A DNA stretch of 64,000 nucleotides, from positions 83,141 to 147,140 of the forward strand of contig JANRID010000007.1 of assembly GCA_033765305.1 (NCBI GenBank), in the 5' to 3' direction. Positions within the stretch are counted from its first letter, which is position 1, and each line of letters begins with the position of its first letter. The position numbers and the translations under genes are program-made. The notes beneath the pieces were generated by a model that made no database searches, was not told the origin of the DNA, and worked only from the letters and a program-made list of their open reading frames with translations. The stretch is from RDXT01 sp033765305. GTDB taxonomy: Bacteria; Bacteroidota; Bacteroidia; J057. This document shows positions 42,120-50,301 of the stretch, in pieces.

Positions 42120-42797
42120 TCATTCCGCAGGCGGATCCAGATAGATGACCTCGTGCACCCAGCTCAGGCTCCGCAGGTAGGACTGGGTCAGGGGCCGGAT
42201 CTGCGAATCCAGCTCGAATACGAGCTTGGCCGTGTCATGCTTGCCGCTGCGGTTGACGGTGAGGGTGCCGATATTGACCTGCTCGTGGGCCACCACGCTG
42301 CTGATGAAGGCCACGCTGCCGTGGGTATCGCGGGCGGTGACGATGAGCACCGGCGACTGGGCGGAGAAATTGCAGCTGAACCCGTCGAGGGAGACGATGG
42401 AGATCAGGCCGCCGCCGCGCGAGATGCCGAGCACCTGCATGGAGCGCCCCCCGCCGTCCATCTGGATGCGGATGGCATTGGGATGGAGGTCGGCGGCATT
42501 GAATACGGCCTTGAACTGATAGAGCAGGCCGGCCTCGCGGGCATGGACGGGCGCCTCGCGGATGCGCTCGTCGTCGGGGCGCATATCCAGCAGGCCGGCC
42601 AGGATGGCGCGGTCGCTGCCGTGGCCCTCGTAGGTGCGGGAGAAGGAGTTGTAGAAGGTGATGACCGCCTGCGCGGGCTGTGCGCCGAAGAGGTGGCGGG
42701 CGGCACGCCCGATCCGGGCCACCCCGGCCGTGTGCGAGCTGGAAGGCCCGATCATCACCGGGCCGATCATATCGAAGATGCTGCTGCGTTCTGCCAT
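42120..42797 (-). CDS. sdaAB: L-serine ammonia-lyase, iron-sulfur type, beta subunit
   Basis: 225 residues from MAERSSIFDMIGPVMIGPSS. The motif IGPSSSHTAG and the C-terminal ACT domain (~145-215; SPVLIVTARDTHGSVAFISSVV) define the beta subunit of split serine dehydratases, which turn serine into pyruvate and ammonia. The alpha subunit with the 4Fe-4S cysteines (sdaAA) is not in this window. Product serine/glycine metabolism links to the threonine route here, but not by operon. Confidence 0.9.
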   Translation of the reverse strand: MAERSSIFDMIGPVMIGPSSSHTAGVARIGRAARHLFGAQPAQAVITFYNSFSRTYEGHGSDRAILAGLLDMRPDDERIREAPVHAREAGLLYQFKAVFNAADLHPNAIRIQMDGGGRSMQVLGISRGGGLISIVSLDGFSCNFSAQSPVLIVTARDTHGSVAFISSVVAHEQVNIGTLTVNRSGKHDTAKLVFELDSQIRPLTQSYLRSLSWVHEVIYLDPPAE

Positions 42798-43083
42798 AAG
42801 ACGAGAAGAATGAGGGGGCAAAAGATTTCAGCGGAAAAATCAGGCCGGCGGTAGGGTATTTGCAGGCAGGATTGTATTGAGGAGGATTGCGGCGGAAAGG
42901 AGGAATCCGGAACGCCGGAATGTTGGACCCGCCATACAAATCATTGGTTTTTACGTTGAAAATCCCAGAGCTTGCAGGAAAATGTTGGAGCACCGGAAGA
43001 GGCCGCACAATATTTTACGTGAAGACTCGGTAATTTGGTTGTGCGGTTCCGGAAGTTCCGACCGTTTTGTCGAATGGTTCTGT
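42798..43083. other. Intergenic region between divergent sdaAB and PorP/SprF genes
   Basis: About 290 bases of lower GC than the genes around it. Apart from the TAAATTTG box at its right end, I see only a weak ATCTTTTG on the minus strand near 42826. No gene or RNA recognised. Confidence 0.35.
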
Positions 43084-43091
43084 TAAATTTG
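43084..43091 (+). promoter_or_regulatory. -7 box of PorP/SprF copy 2
   Basis: Exact TAAATTTG, seven bases before the ATG at 43099. A TTTG lies 14 bases upstream, closer than usual. Confidence 0.5.
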
Positions 43092-43098
43092 CGGCGTG

Positions 43099-44100
43099 AT
43101 GAGACTTAGCACCGTAATCAAGCGTATTCTGCTCCTGTCCGGGCTGCTGACCGGAATGACCCAGCTCCGGGCGCAGGATCCCCAATATTCCCAGTTCTAC
43201 TCCAACCTCGTGATGCTCAACCCGTCCTTCACGGGCTCCGGCATCGGGCCGAGGGTGGCCATGAACTACCGCGCCCAGTGGGTGCAGATTCCCGGGTACT
43301 ACAAGCAATTTGCCGTATCCTACGACCAGCCGGTGTTCTTCTTCGGCTCCACCAACGGCCTCGGCGTGAACTTCAACTCCGACGTGGCAGGCGAGGGCAA
43401 CCTCACGAAGCTCAACATGAACTTCAATTATGCCTACCAGCTCGACCTCAACGACGACCATACGCTGCGCTTCGGCATCGCAGCCGGCATTACCCAGGCC
43501 AGCATCGACTTCTACAAGCTCCGCTTTCCCGACCAGATCGACCCGCGCGACGGGTTTGTACGGCCTACCCTGGAGCCCAATACCTTCTCCGAAACGGTGT
43601 TCCGCCCCGACGTAAGCGCGGGCGTCTCGTATTTCAACCGCTATGCCTGGCTTGGCTTTACCGTCAACCACATCACCGAGCCTCAGGAGGTCTTCACCGT
43701 CCAGGGCGGCGGCGTGGAAGCCAAGCTGCCCCGCAAGTATACCGTGACCGGCGGCCTGCAGATCCCGCTCCGCGATTCCCGCAACCGCCGCGAGCTTTCC
43801 GTGTCGCCTGCATTCCTCTACAAAATGCAGGGCGAGTTTTACCAGATCGACGCAGGTCTCTATGTCAACGCCGATCCGATGGTCTTCGGGATGTGGTACC
43901 GCCACCGCGACGCCCTCATCGGCCTCATCGGCGTGAAGCAGGGCAACTTCCGCTTCGGCTATTCCTTCGACTTTACCGTCTCCGGCCTGACGCAGCGCGT
44001 GTCCGGCGGCTCGCATGAAGTGGCGCTCGTCATGGAGTTCGAACAGTACCGCCGTCCCCGGGGCATGAAGCACCGCCGGATGCCTTGTCCGAAATTCTGA
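43099..44100 (+). CDS. PorP/SprF family T9SS outer-membrane protein (copy 2)
   Basis: 333 residues from the ATG at 43099 (a GTG sits one codon earlier). Signal peptide ends near LRAQ, then DPQYSQFYSNLVMLNPSFTG, the hallmark N-terminus of the family, followed by about a dozen beta strands. It ends in a basic tail (RRPRGMKHRRMPCPKF). The next gene is gldJ, so both PorP/SprF copies in this window accompany a SUMF1-type gliding lipoprotein. Confidence 0.93.
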   Translation: MRLSTVIKRILLLSGLLTGMTQLRAQDPQYSQFYSNLVMLNPSFTGSGIGPRVAMNYRAQWVQIPGYYKQFAVSYDQPVFFFGSTNGLGVNFNSDVAGEGNLTKLNMNFNYAYQLDLNDDHTLRFGIAAGITQASIDFYKLRFPDQIDPRDGFVRPTLEPNTFSETVFRPDVSAGVSYFNRYAWLGFTVNHITEPQEVFTVQGGGVEAKLPRKYTVTGGLQIPLRDSRNRRELSVSPAFLYKMQGEFYQIDAGLYVNADPMVFGMWYRHRDALIGLIGVKQGNFRFGYSFDFTVSGLTQRVSGGSHEVALVMEFEQYRRPRGMKHRRMPCPKF

Positions 44101-44183
44101 CCCCCGATGCATCTTCTCTACCCGCTCGTCTCGACAATATCCCTTCAGAACCGGGCGTATTATACCCGTTTAACTCTCAACGT

Positions 44184-45353
44184 ATGAACAGGAGCAGTTT
44201 TCAGTTTGCACTCTCGGCTTTGGTAGTGTGCGGGCTTGCAGCAGGCTGTACCAGTCACAAAGACAAAATCAATACGGTAGGCAGCCGCAGCAGCAAGACC
44301 GGGATCAAATACAGCGACGAAACCTACAAGCCGGCCAAGTACAAGGAGTCCGCACCGGCTCCGGGCCTCGTGCTCATCCCCGGCGGTACCTTTATGATGG
44401 GCGGCGGTGAAAAAGACATCGAGTTCACCATGGACAACCGCACCCGCCAGGTGACGGTGCAGAGCTTCTATCTCGACGAGACGGAAGTGGCCAACGTGGA
44501 CTGGAAAGAGTTCCTCGATTACACCCGCAAAAACTCCGGCGGCGACGCCAAGGCCGACGACCTCTACCCCGATACCACGGTGTGGCTCCGCGACCTCGCG
44601 TTCAACGACCCCTATCACGAGACCTACTTCAGCCACCCGGCCTTCAACACCTACCCGGTGGTGGGCGTCAACTGGCACCAGGCAAACGAATACTGCAAGT
44701 GGCGCACCGAGGTCATCAACAAGGCCCTGCAGGAAGAAGACGAAGCAGCTGTGCTGTATCCGTCCTACCGGCTTCCGACCGAGGCTGAATGGGAATACGC
44801 CGCCCGCGGCCTTCAGGAAAGCGAAGTGTATGCCTGGGAAGGCAAATCGCTCCGCAACCGCAAAGGCGAGTTCCGCGCCAACTTCAAGCGCGGCCGCGGC
44901 GACTACGGCGGCTGGCGCGGCGGCGACGGCCATCACATGACCGACGCCTACATGATCACCGCTCCGGTGCTCGAATTCTGGCCCAACGATTTCGGGGTGT
45001 ACAACATGTCCGGCAACGTGGCTGAATGGACCCAGGACACCTACCGCGTACTGGCCTATGAGGACAATGAAGACCTCAACCCCTACCGCCGCCAGGGCAT
45101 GACGGAGATCCGCCCGGACGACTGGCTCAACGACAACGAGTACGACCAGGAAGAATCGCTGCTCTTCAATCCCGATCCGAATGCGGAAACCGGCTCCGGC
45201 CTCTACGACAACGTGAAGGTGTACCGCGGCGGCTCGTGGAACGACATCGCGTACTACCTCTCTCCGGGGGTGCGCCGGTTCTTCCCCGCCGACTCGTCGA
45301 GCGCGATGATCGGCTTCCGCTGCGCGATGATCCGTGTCGGCAGCCCCGAATAA
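44184..45353 (+). CDS. gldJ: Gliding lipoprotein GldJ
   Basis: 389 residues from MNRSSFQFAL with lipobox VCGLAAGC (Cys22). The body is a SUMF1/FGE-like fold (LVLIPGGTFMMGGGE, YRLPTEAEWEYAARG, NMSGNVAEWTQD, VYRGGSWND). It is paralogous to GldK in this window; the downstream murF and longer loops (for example LNDNEYDQEESLLFNPD) fit GldJ, which stabilises GldK and is needed for gliding and T9SS. 83 bases after the PorP/SprF gene, with a strong terminator behind. Confidence 0.88.
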   Translation: MNRSSFQFALSALVVCGLAAGCTSHKDKINTVGSRSSKTGIKYSDETYKPAKYKESAPAPGLVLIPGGTFMMGGGEKDIEFTMDNRTRQVTVQSFYLDETEVANVDWKEFLDYTRKNSGGDAKADDLYPDTTVWLRDLAFNDPYHETYFSHPAFNTYPVVGVNWHQANEYCKWRTEVINKALQEEDEAAVLYPSYRLPTEAEWEYAARGLQESEVYAWEGKSLRNRKGEFRANFKRGRGDYGGWRGGDGHHMTDAYMITAPVLEFWPNDFGVYNMSGNVAEWTQDTYRVLAYEDNEDLNPYRRQGMTEIRPDDWLNDNEYDQEESLLFNPDPNAETGSGLYDNVKVYRGGSWNDIAYYLSPGVRRFFPADSSSAMIGFRCAMIRVGSPE

Positions 45354-45379
45354 GCAGCTTACGCTCCAATCCCATACGG

Positions 45380-45409
45380 CGGGCGCCCCATCCGGGCGCC
45401 CGTTTTTTT
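45380..45409 (+). terminator. Intrinsic terminator after gldJ
   Basis: An 8-9 bp GC stem (CGGGCGCC / GGCGCCCG) followed by seven T. Confidence 0.9.
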
Positions 45410-45428
45410 GTGGCCGCCCCGCAGACGG

Positions 45429-45459
45429 TTGGCGGGCAGCGGCGCAATCGCCATCTTTG
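45429..45459 (+). promoter_or_regulatory. Promoter of murF-alr
   Basis: TTG (45429-45431), 20 bases, CATCTTTG (45452-45459; first base differs). Leader of about 14 bases. Confidence 0.55.
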
Positions 45460-45477
45460 GCCTGCAACGCCTGTAGT

Positions 45478-47943
45478 ATGCTGGGTCTCCCCTACACCAT
45501 TCAGGAAATCGCCCAGGCTGCCGGGGCCCGCGACCTGTTCCAGGGCCAGTACGCGCCTGCGCCGCTCCACGAAGCGGCCTATGACACCCGCCTGATCACC
45601 CAGGGTGCAGCAGCACTGTTCATCGCGCTCAAAACCCCCAACCGGGACGGACACAGCTTCATTCCGCGCGCCCTGGAGCAGGGGGTTGTCAACTTCCTGT
45701 GCAGCAGTCCGGTGCAGGCAACGGGTGTCAACTACGCCGTCTGCGGCGATCCCCTGGATGCCCTGCAGCAGTGGGCGGCCTTTCACCGCAGCCGTTTCCG
45801 GATCCCGGTGGCCGGCATTACCGGCAGCAACGGCAAGACCATCGTCAAGGAATGGCTTTCCGTGCTGCTGGGCCTGCATCACCACATCGCCAAGAGTCCC
45901 ATGAGCTACAACAGCCAGCTGGGCGTGCCGCTTTCCGTGCTGCGCCTGCATCCGCGCGCGACGCTGGGCCTGTTTGAGGCGGGCATCTCGATGGCAGGTG
46001 AAATGGAGGTGCTGGCGCAGATCATCCAGCCCGACCTGGGCATCCTCACCCATATGGGCGCGGCGCATGCGGAAGGCTTTGCCTCGGAGGCGCAGAAGCT
46101 GGACGAAAAGCTGCTGCTCTTCCGCAGCGCGCATACGGTCTTTGCCGGCAGCTGGCAGCCTGCGGTGGCGGAGCGGCTGCGCCGGGAGCCCTTCACCCTC
46201 AAGACAGCCGGGCCGCATCCCGGCGACCAGCTCTTTCTGCGCAGTGCCCGGCTCACCGCAGCCGGGCGCGAGGTGGAGGCCGTGTATCAGGACCGGGCGT
46301 ACCGCATGCTGCTGCCCCTGGGCGGCGAAGCCGACCTGGAGAATGCGATGCTCGCGCTGCTGGCCGCGCTCGAGCTGGGCCTGCCGCCCGAGGCGGCGGC
46401 GGAGCGCCTGCTGCTGCTGGAGCCCGTGCACATGCGGATGGAAATGATCAGCGACCCGGCCGGGATTACCCTGCTCAACGACAGCTACACCGCCGATCCG
46501 GACTCGGTGCGCAATGCCTTCCAGGCCCTCAGGCGGACAGGCGGGCATCCGCACAAGCGCATCATTCTCAGCGACCTGGCGCACCAGGGTGCCCGGCAGG
46601 CCGAGCTGCAGGCGCAGCTTTTCCGCGAGGCAGAGGCCCTCACCGGCCCCGGAGGCGTGCGCACCGTGGGGCCCGTGTATGCCTCGCTGGGATACCCGCT
46701 CAGCTACCCCGATACCGACGCCCTGCTGCGCAGCATCCGATACGAGGACTATGCGGACAGCACGGTCCTGATCAAAGGCGCCCGCGCCTTCGGGCTGGAG
46801 CGGGTGATTCCGCTGCTGAGCCGGAAACCCAACGCGACGCAGTTCCGCATCAGCCTCACGGCGCTGGAATCCAATTACCGCAGGCTGCGGGCCGGCCTTC
46901 CCGCCGGGGTCCGGGCCATGTGCATGGTCAAGGCGAGCTCCTACGGCAGCGGCACCTGGGAGATCGCGCAGGCGCTGGAGGCGGCGGGCGCCGATTATCT
47001 GGCGGTGGCGTATACCTCGGAGGGCATCGAGCTGCGGCAGGCGGGCATCCGCATGCCCATTCTGGTGATGAATCCGGACCCGGACGGCCTGGGAGCGCTG
47101 CTGCGGGCGCGGATCGAGCCGGAGATCAGCTCGCAGGAGCTGCTGCGGCGCTATGTGCGCGAAGCCCGGCTGGCGGGGGAAGACGGCTGTCCGATTCATC
47201 TGAAGCTGGAGACCGGCATGGGCCGGCTGGGGCTTTCGGAGCCGGATCTGGAGCCGGTGCTGGCGCTGCTGGCAGCCAGCCCTGAAGTATCGGTGGCCAG
47301 TGTGATGACCCATCTGGCTGCCGCCGACGACCCGGCGGAGGACGAGTTTACACGCCTGCAGCTGGAGCGGTTTCAGGCCATGTACCGCACCCTGGCAGCC
47401 GGGCTGGGCTTCCAGCCGCTGCGCCATGCGCTCAATACAGCCGGCATCCTCCGGTTTCCGGAGTATGCGATGGAGATGGTGCGGATGGGCATCGGGCTGT
47501 ACGGCATCGAACCGGCACCGGGCCGGCAGCTGGGCCTGACCGAAATCGGCGGGCTGTACACGCACATTACGCAGATTCAGACGCACCCGCCGGGCGCATC
47601 GGTGGGCTACGGGCGGTCGCAGCGCACGCAGCGCGAGAGCCGGATCGCGACGGTGCCGGTAGGGTATGCGGACGGCGTGCCGCGCAGCCTCGGCAACGGC
47701 CGGATCCCGATGCTGGTGCGGGGCCGCCCTGCCCCTACGTTCGGGCGGATCTGCATGGACATGCTGATGCTGGATGTGACGGACATTCCCGATGCGGCAC
47801 CGGGCGACGAAGTCGCCGTCTTCGGCGCGCAGGGCAGCGCATTCCAGTCGGTATGCGCCCTGGCCGAAGCCGCCGGCACCATCCCCTACGAGATTCTGGT
47901 ACGGATCAGCCCGCGGGTGCGCCGGGTGTATGTGCGGGAGTAA
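45478..47943 (+). CDS. Bifunctional MurF ligase / alanine racemase
   Basis: 821 residues. Residues ~1-450 are MurF: ATP loop GITGSNGKT (113-121), LGLFEAGISMAGEM, THMGAAHAEGF and NDSYTADPDS; this half adds D-Ala-D-Ala to UDP-MurNAc-tripeptide. Residues ~452-821 are alanine racemase: PLP lysine K485 in MVKASSYG and catalytic tyrosine Y711 in VGYGRS, with VPVGYADG after it. The fusion supplies and uses D-alanine in one protein and is typical of Bacteroidota. The MurF lysine region reads HIAKSPMSYNSQLG, normal for the family. Confidence 0.96.
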   Translation: MLGLPYTIQEIAQAAGARDLFQGQYAPAPLHEAAYDTRLITQGAAALFIALKTPNRDGHSFIPRALEQGVVNFLCSSPVQATGVNYAVCGDPLDALQQWAAFHRSRFRIPVAGITGSNGKTIVKEWLSVLLGLHHHIAKSPMSYNSQLGVPLSVLRLHPRATLGLFEAGISMAGEMEVLAQIIQPDLGILTHMGAAHAEGFASEAQKLDEKLLLFRSAHTVFAGSWQPAVAERLRREPFTLKTAGPHPGDQLFLRSARLTAAGREVEAVYQDRAYRMLLPLGGEADLENAMLALLAALELGLPPEAAAERLLLLEPVHMRMEMISDPAGITLLNDSYTADPDSVRNAFQALRRTGGHPHKRIILSDLAHQGARQAELQAQLFREAEALTGPGGVRTVGPVYASLGYPLSYPDTDALLRSIRYEDYADSTVLIKGARAFGLERVIPLLSRKPNATQFRISLTALESNYRRLRAGLPAGVRAMCMVKASSYGSGTWEIAQALEAAGADYLAVAYTSEGIELRQAGIRMPILVMNPDPDGLGALLRARIEPEISSQELLRRYVREARLAGEDGCPIHLKLETGMGRLGLSEPDLEPVLALLAASPEVSVASVMTHLAAADDPAEDEFTRLQLERFQAMYRTLAAGLGFQPLRHALNTAGILRFPEYAMEMVRMGIGLYGIEPAPGRQLGLTEIGGLYTHITQIQTHPPGASVGYGRSQRTQRESRIATVPVGYADGVPRSLGNGRIPMLVRGRPAPTFGRICMDMLMLDVTDIPDAAPGDEVAVFGAQGSAFQSVCALAEAAGTIPYEILVRISPRVRRVYVRE

Positions 47944-47976
47944 GGCGCACATTCTTCCCCGGATGCGCGGAATCCC

Positions 47977-48008
47977 TTGGCGGAATGGCCGAACTTTCTG
48001 TATCTTTG
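47977..48008 (+). promoter_or_regulatory. Promoter of the STAS gene
   Basis: TTG (47977-47979), 21 bases, exact TATCTTTG (48001-48008), 26 bases before the ATG. Confidence 0.65.
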
Positions 48009-48034
48009 AGGATTCATTTTCAACTACCCGGATT

Positions 48035-48448
48035 ATGCGGTTTGAAAAGAACGTGGAGGACCGGCACACCGTTATCAAACTCCTGGAAGAGAAACTGGAT
48101 TCGAGGATCTCCGCTACGCTCAAAAGCGAGTTTGTCAACCTGAGCGCCATCGGTACCCGCAACATCATCCTGAATCTGGACCAGGTGCGGTATGCCGACA
48201 GTTCCGGCCTGAGCGCGATTCTGACGGCCAAGCGCCTCTGCGACAATGCAGGCGGGATGCTTGTGGTATCCAACCTCACCTCGCACGTCGAAAAGCTGAT
48301 CAAAATCTCGCAGCTCGACACGGTGCTCAACATCCTGCCCACGGAAAGCGAGGCCCGTGAAGCCGTGTTCATGCACGAAATCGAGCGGGAAGTGCTCTCC
48401 GAGTCTATGGTGGGCGAAGAAGAAGGGGAAGAAGCAGAAAACTACTGA
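48035..48448 (+). CDS. STAS-domain protein (anti-sigma-factor-antagonist-like)
   Basis: 137 residues from MRFEKNVEDRHTV. The STAS core is present with the phosphorylatable serine region YADSSGLSAIL, and an extra acidic C-terminus (EEEGEEAENY). In partner-switching systems the serine is phosphorylated by an anti-sigma kinase; none is encoded nearby. It precedes rnz by 46 bases, a pairing common in Bacteroidota, so these genes are probably one operon. Confidence 0.9.
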   Translation: MRFEKNVEDRHTVIKLLEEKLDSRISATLKSEFVNLSAIGTRNIILNLDQVRYADSSGLSAILTAKRLCDNAGGMLVVSNLTSHVEKLIKISQLDTVLNILPTESEAREAVFMHEIEREVLSESMVGEEEGEEAENY

Positions 48449-48494
48449 CCCCGGACCTGCCTGCCTGTGTTCCGCCGCATAACCCACCACCGCA

Positions 48495-49445
48495 TTGTCT
48501 AATTTTCAGGTACACATCCTGGGAACCAGTGCATCCATGCCGACGAACACCCGGATGCCGTCGGCACAGGTCGTAACCTTGAACGACCGGCACCATCTGG
48601 TGGACTGCGGCGAGGGCACCCAGATCCAGCTGCTGCGCAACCGGGTCAGATATGCGCGGCTGGACGCGATTTTCATTTCCCACCTGCACGGCGATCATAT
48701 CCTGGGCCTGCCGGGCTTGCTGACATCGCTCAGCCTGTATGAGCGCAATTTCCCCCTGAAGCTCTTCGCGCCTGCCGCGCTGGCGACCATCTTGGAGGTG
48801 ATTTTCACCCATACCTACAGCCACCTCGGCTACGAGCTGGAGTTTGTGCCGCTGGAGGACTTCGAGCCGGGCAGCGTCATTTACGAAGGCCCGCAGTTTC
48901 AGGTGCAGCTGCTGCCGCTTTCGCACCGGATTTTCTGCCGGGGCTTCCGGTTTCAGGAGGTAAACAAGCGTCCGCGCTTTGATTTTTACAAGGCCAAGGC
49001 GCTCGACATCCCCAACGACTACTTCCCCTTGCTCAAGCAGGGCAATTCCGTGAGCCTGCCCGACGGGCGGAGCATCAGTCCGGACGATGTGCTTTCGCCG
49101 CCCGATTCGCCCAAAAGCTACGCCTACTGCTCGGACACCCGGTACTACGAGGAGCTGGTGGACTATATCCGGGACACCAGCCTGCTGTACCACGAGAGCA
49201 CGTTTCTGCATGAGCTGAAGCACCGGGCCGACGAGACCTACCACAGCACCGCACTGGAAGCTGCGCACATCGCGGCGCTGGCCGGCGCGGGCCAGCTGCT
49301 GCTGGGGCATTATTCCGCCCGCTACCTCGATCTGCAACCTTTGCTGGACGAAGCGCGTTCCGTATTTCCCAACACCTTCCTCGCGCGCGAGGGCGACTTC
49401 TACGATCTCAAGCGGATTGCCACCCAACACCCGGCCAATGTTTAA
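48495..49445 (+). CDS. rnz: Ribonuclease Z
   Basis: 316 residues. The start is TTG: no ATG exists in frame until after the conserved VHILGTSAS segment, so the rare start is required. The MBL metal motif is SHLHGDHILGLPGL, followed by PLSHRIFCRGFRF, YCSDTRYYEEL and LGHYSARY. It processes tRNA 3' ends; neither tRNA in this window encodes CCA, so 3' maturation is needed. The last eight bases overlap the transporter gene. Confidence 0.94.
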   Translation: MSNFQVHILGTSASMPTNTRMPSAQVVTLNDRHHLVDCGEGTQIQLLRNRVRYARLDAIFISHLHGDHILGLPGLLTSLSLYERNFPLKLFAPAALATILEVIFTHTYSHLGYELEFVPLEDFEPGSVIYEGPQFQVQLLPLSHRIFCRGFRFQEVNKRPRFDFYKAKALDIPNDYFPLLKQGNSVSLPDGRSISPDDVLSPPDSPKSYAYCSDTRYYEELVDYIRDTSLLYHESTFLHELKHRADETYHSTALEAAHIAALAGAGQLLLGHYSARYLDLQPLLDEARSVFPNTFLAREGDFYDLKRIATQHPANV

Positions 49446-50226
49446 GAAAGAACATCTGCTCTTTACGGTGCTCGGCGGATTTTTTGTGACCAATGCGCTC
49501 ATTGCGGAGTTCATCGGGGTCAAAATTTTCGCCCTCGAAGATACCCTGGGCATTCCGCGGGTCAACTGGAACCTGTTCGGCGAGCAGGGATCGATGAACC
49601 TGACGGCCGGGGTGCTGCTCTGGCCGATCGTGTTCATCATGACGGACATCATCAACGAATACTACGGGCAGCGCGGCGTGCGGTTCCTGTCGTATCTGGC
49701 AGCGGTCCTGATCGGGTATGCATTTATCATGGTCTATGGTGCCATCGGGCTGAAGCCCGCGGACTGGTGGCTGGGCAGCAATGCCGCTGCCGGCGTGCCC
49801 GACATGCAGCTGGCGTATCAGAGCATTTTCGGCCAAGGGAACTGGATCATCGTAGGCTCGATGACGGCATTTCTGATCAGCCAGCTGGTAGATGCCTGGG
49901 TATTTCAGCGGCTCCGTGTCCGCACGGGCCGCCAGATCTGGCTCCGGGCTACCGCCTCGACGCTCGTATCGCAGTTCTTCGACAGCTTCGTGGTCCTGTA
50001 CATCGCCTTTGTGCTGGGGCCTCAGCACTGGAGCGTGGAGCGCTTCCTGGCTGTAGGGATTGTGCAGTATGTCTATAAATTCATCGTCGCGTGGCTGATG
50101 ATCCCCGTTCTGTACGGACTTCATGCCCTGGTGCGCCAGTATCTGGGCGCCGGCCGGGCCGAAAGCCTCAGCACGCAGGCCGCCGACCCCCGTTCGCCGT
50201 TATTCGGCGCCGCCCGGACTTCCTGA
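49438..50226 (+). CDS. Queuosine precursor transporter (VUT/YhhQ family)
   Basis: 262 residues from MFKKEHLLFTVL, an ATG that overlaps the rnz stop. About six membrane helices with the family's LLWPIVFIMTDIINEYYG and SMTAFLISQLVDAWVF and VSQFFDSFVVLYIAF segments. It imports 7-deazaguanine queuosine precursors (preQ0/preQ1) for tRNA modification. Coupled with rnz, it makes a tRNA-related pair. The last ~25 residues are soluble and variable. Confidence 0.92.
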   Translation: MFKKEHLLFTVLGGFFVTNALIAEFIGVKIFALEDTLGIPRVNWNLFGEQGSMNLTAGVLLWPIVFIMTDIINEYYGQRGVRFLSYLAAVLIGYAFIMVYGAIGLKPADWWLGSNAAAGVPDMQLAYQSIFGQGNWIIVGSMTAFLISQLVDAWVFQRLRVRTGRQIWLRATASTLVSQFFDSFVVLYIAFVLGPQHWSVERFLAVGIVQYVYKFIVAWLMIPVLYGLHALVRQYLGAGRAESLSTQAADPRSPLFGAARTS

Positions 50227-50301
50227 AAAGCTGAAAATTCTTCGCGGGTTCTGTGCGGGGCAGTGCTATATTTACTGCCCTGCCGCTAGCTTTCCCCTTG
50301 C

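Noticed and set aside
45166..48372. 1068-codon open frame antisense to murF-alr
   Set aside because: A shadow of high-GC codon usage; no domain, arginine/glutamine/histidine-rich, and the plus strand is fully explained.
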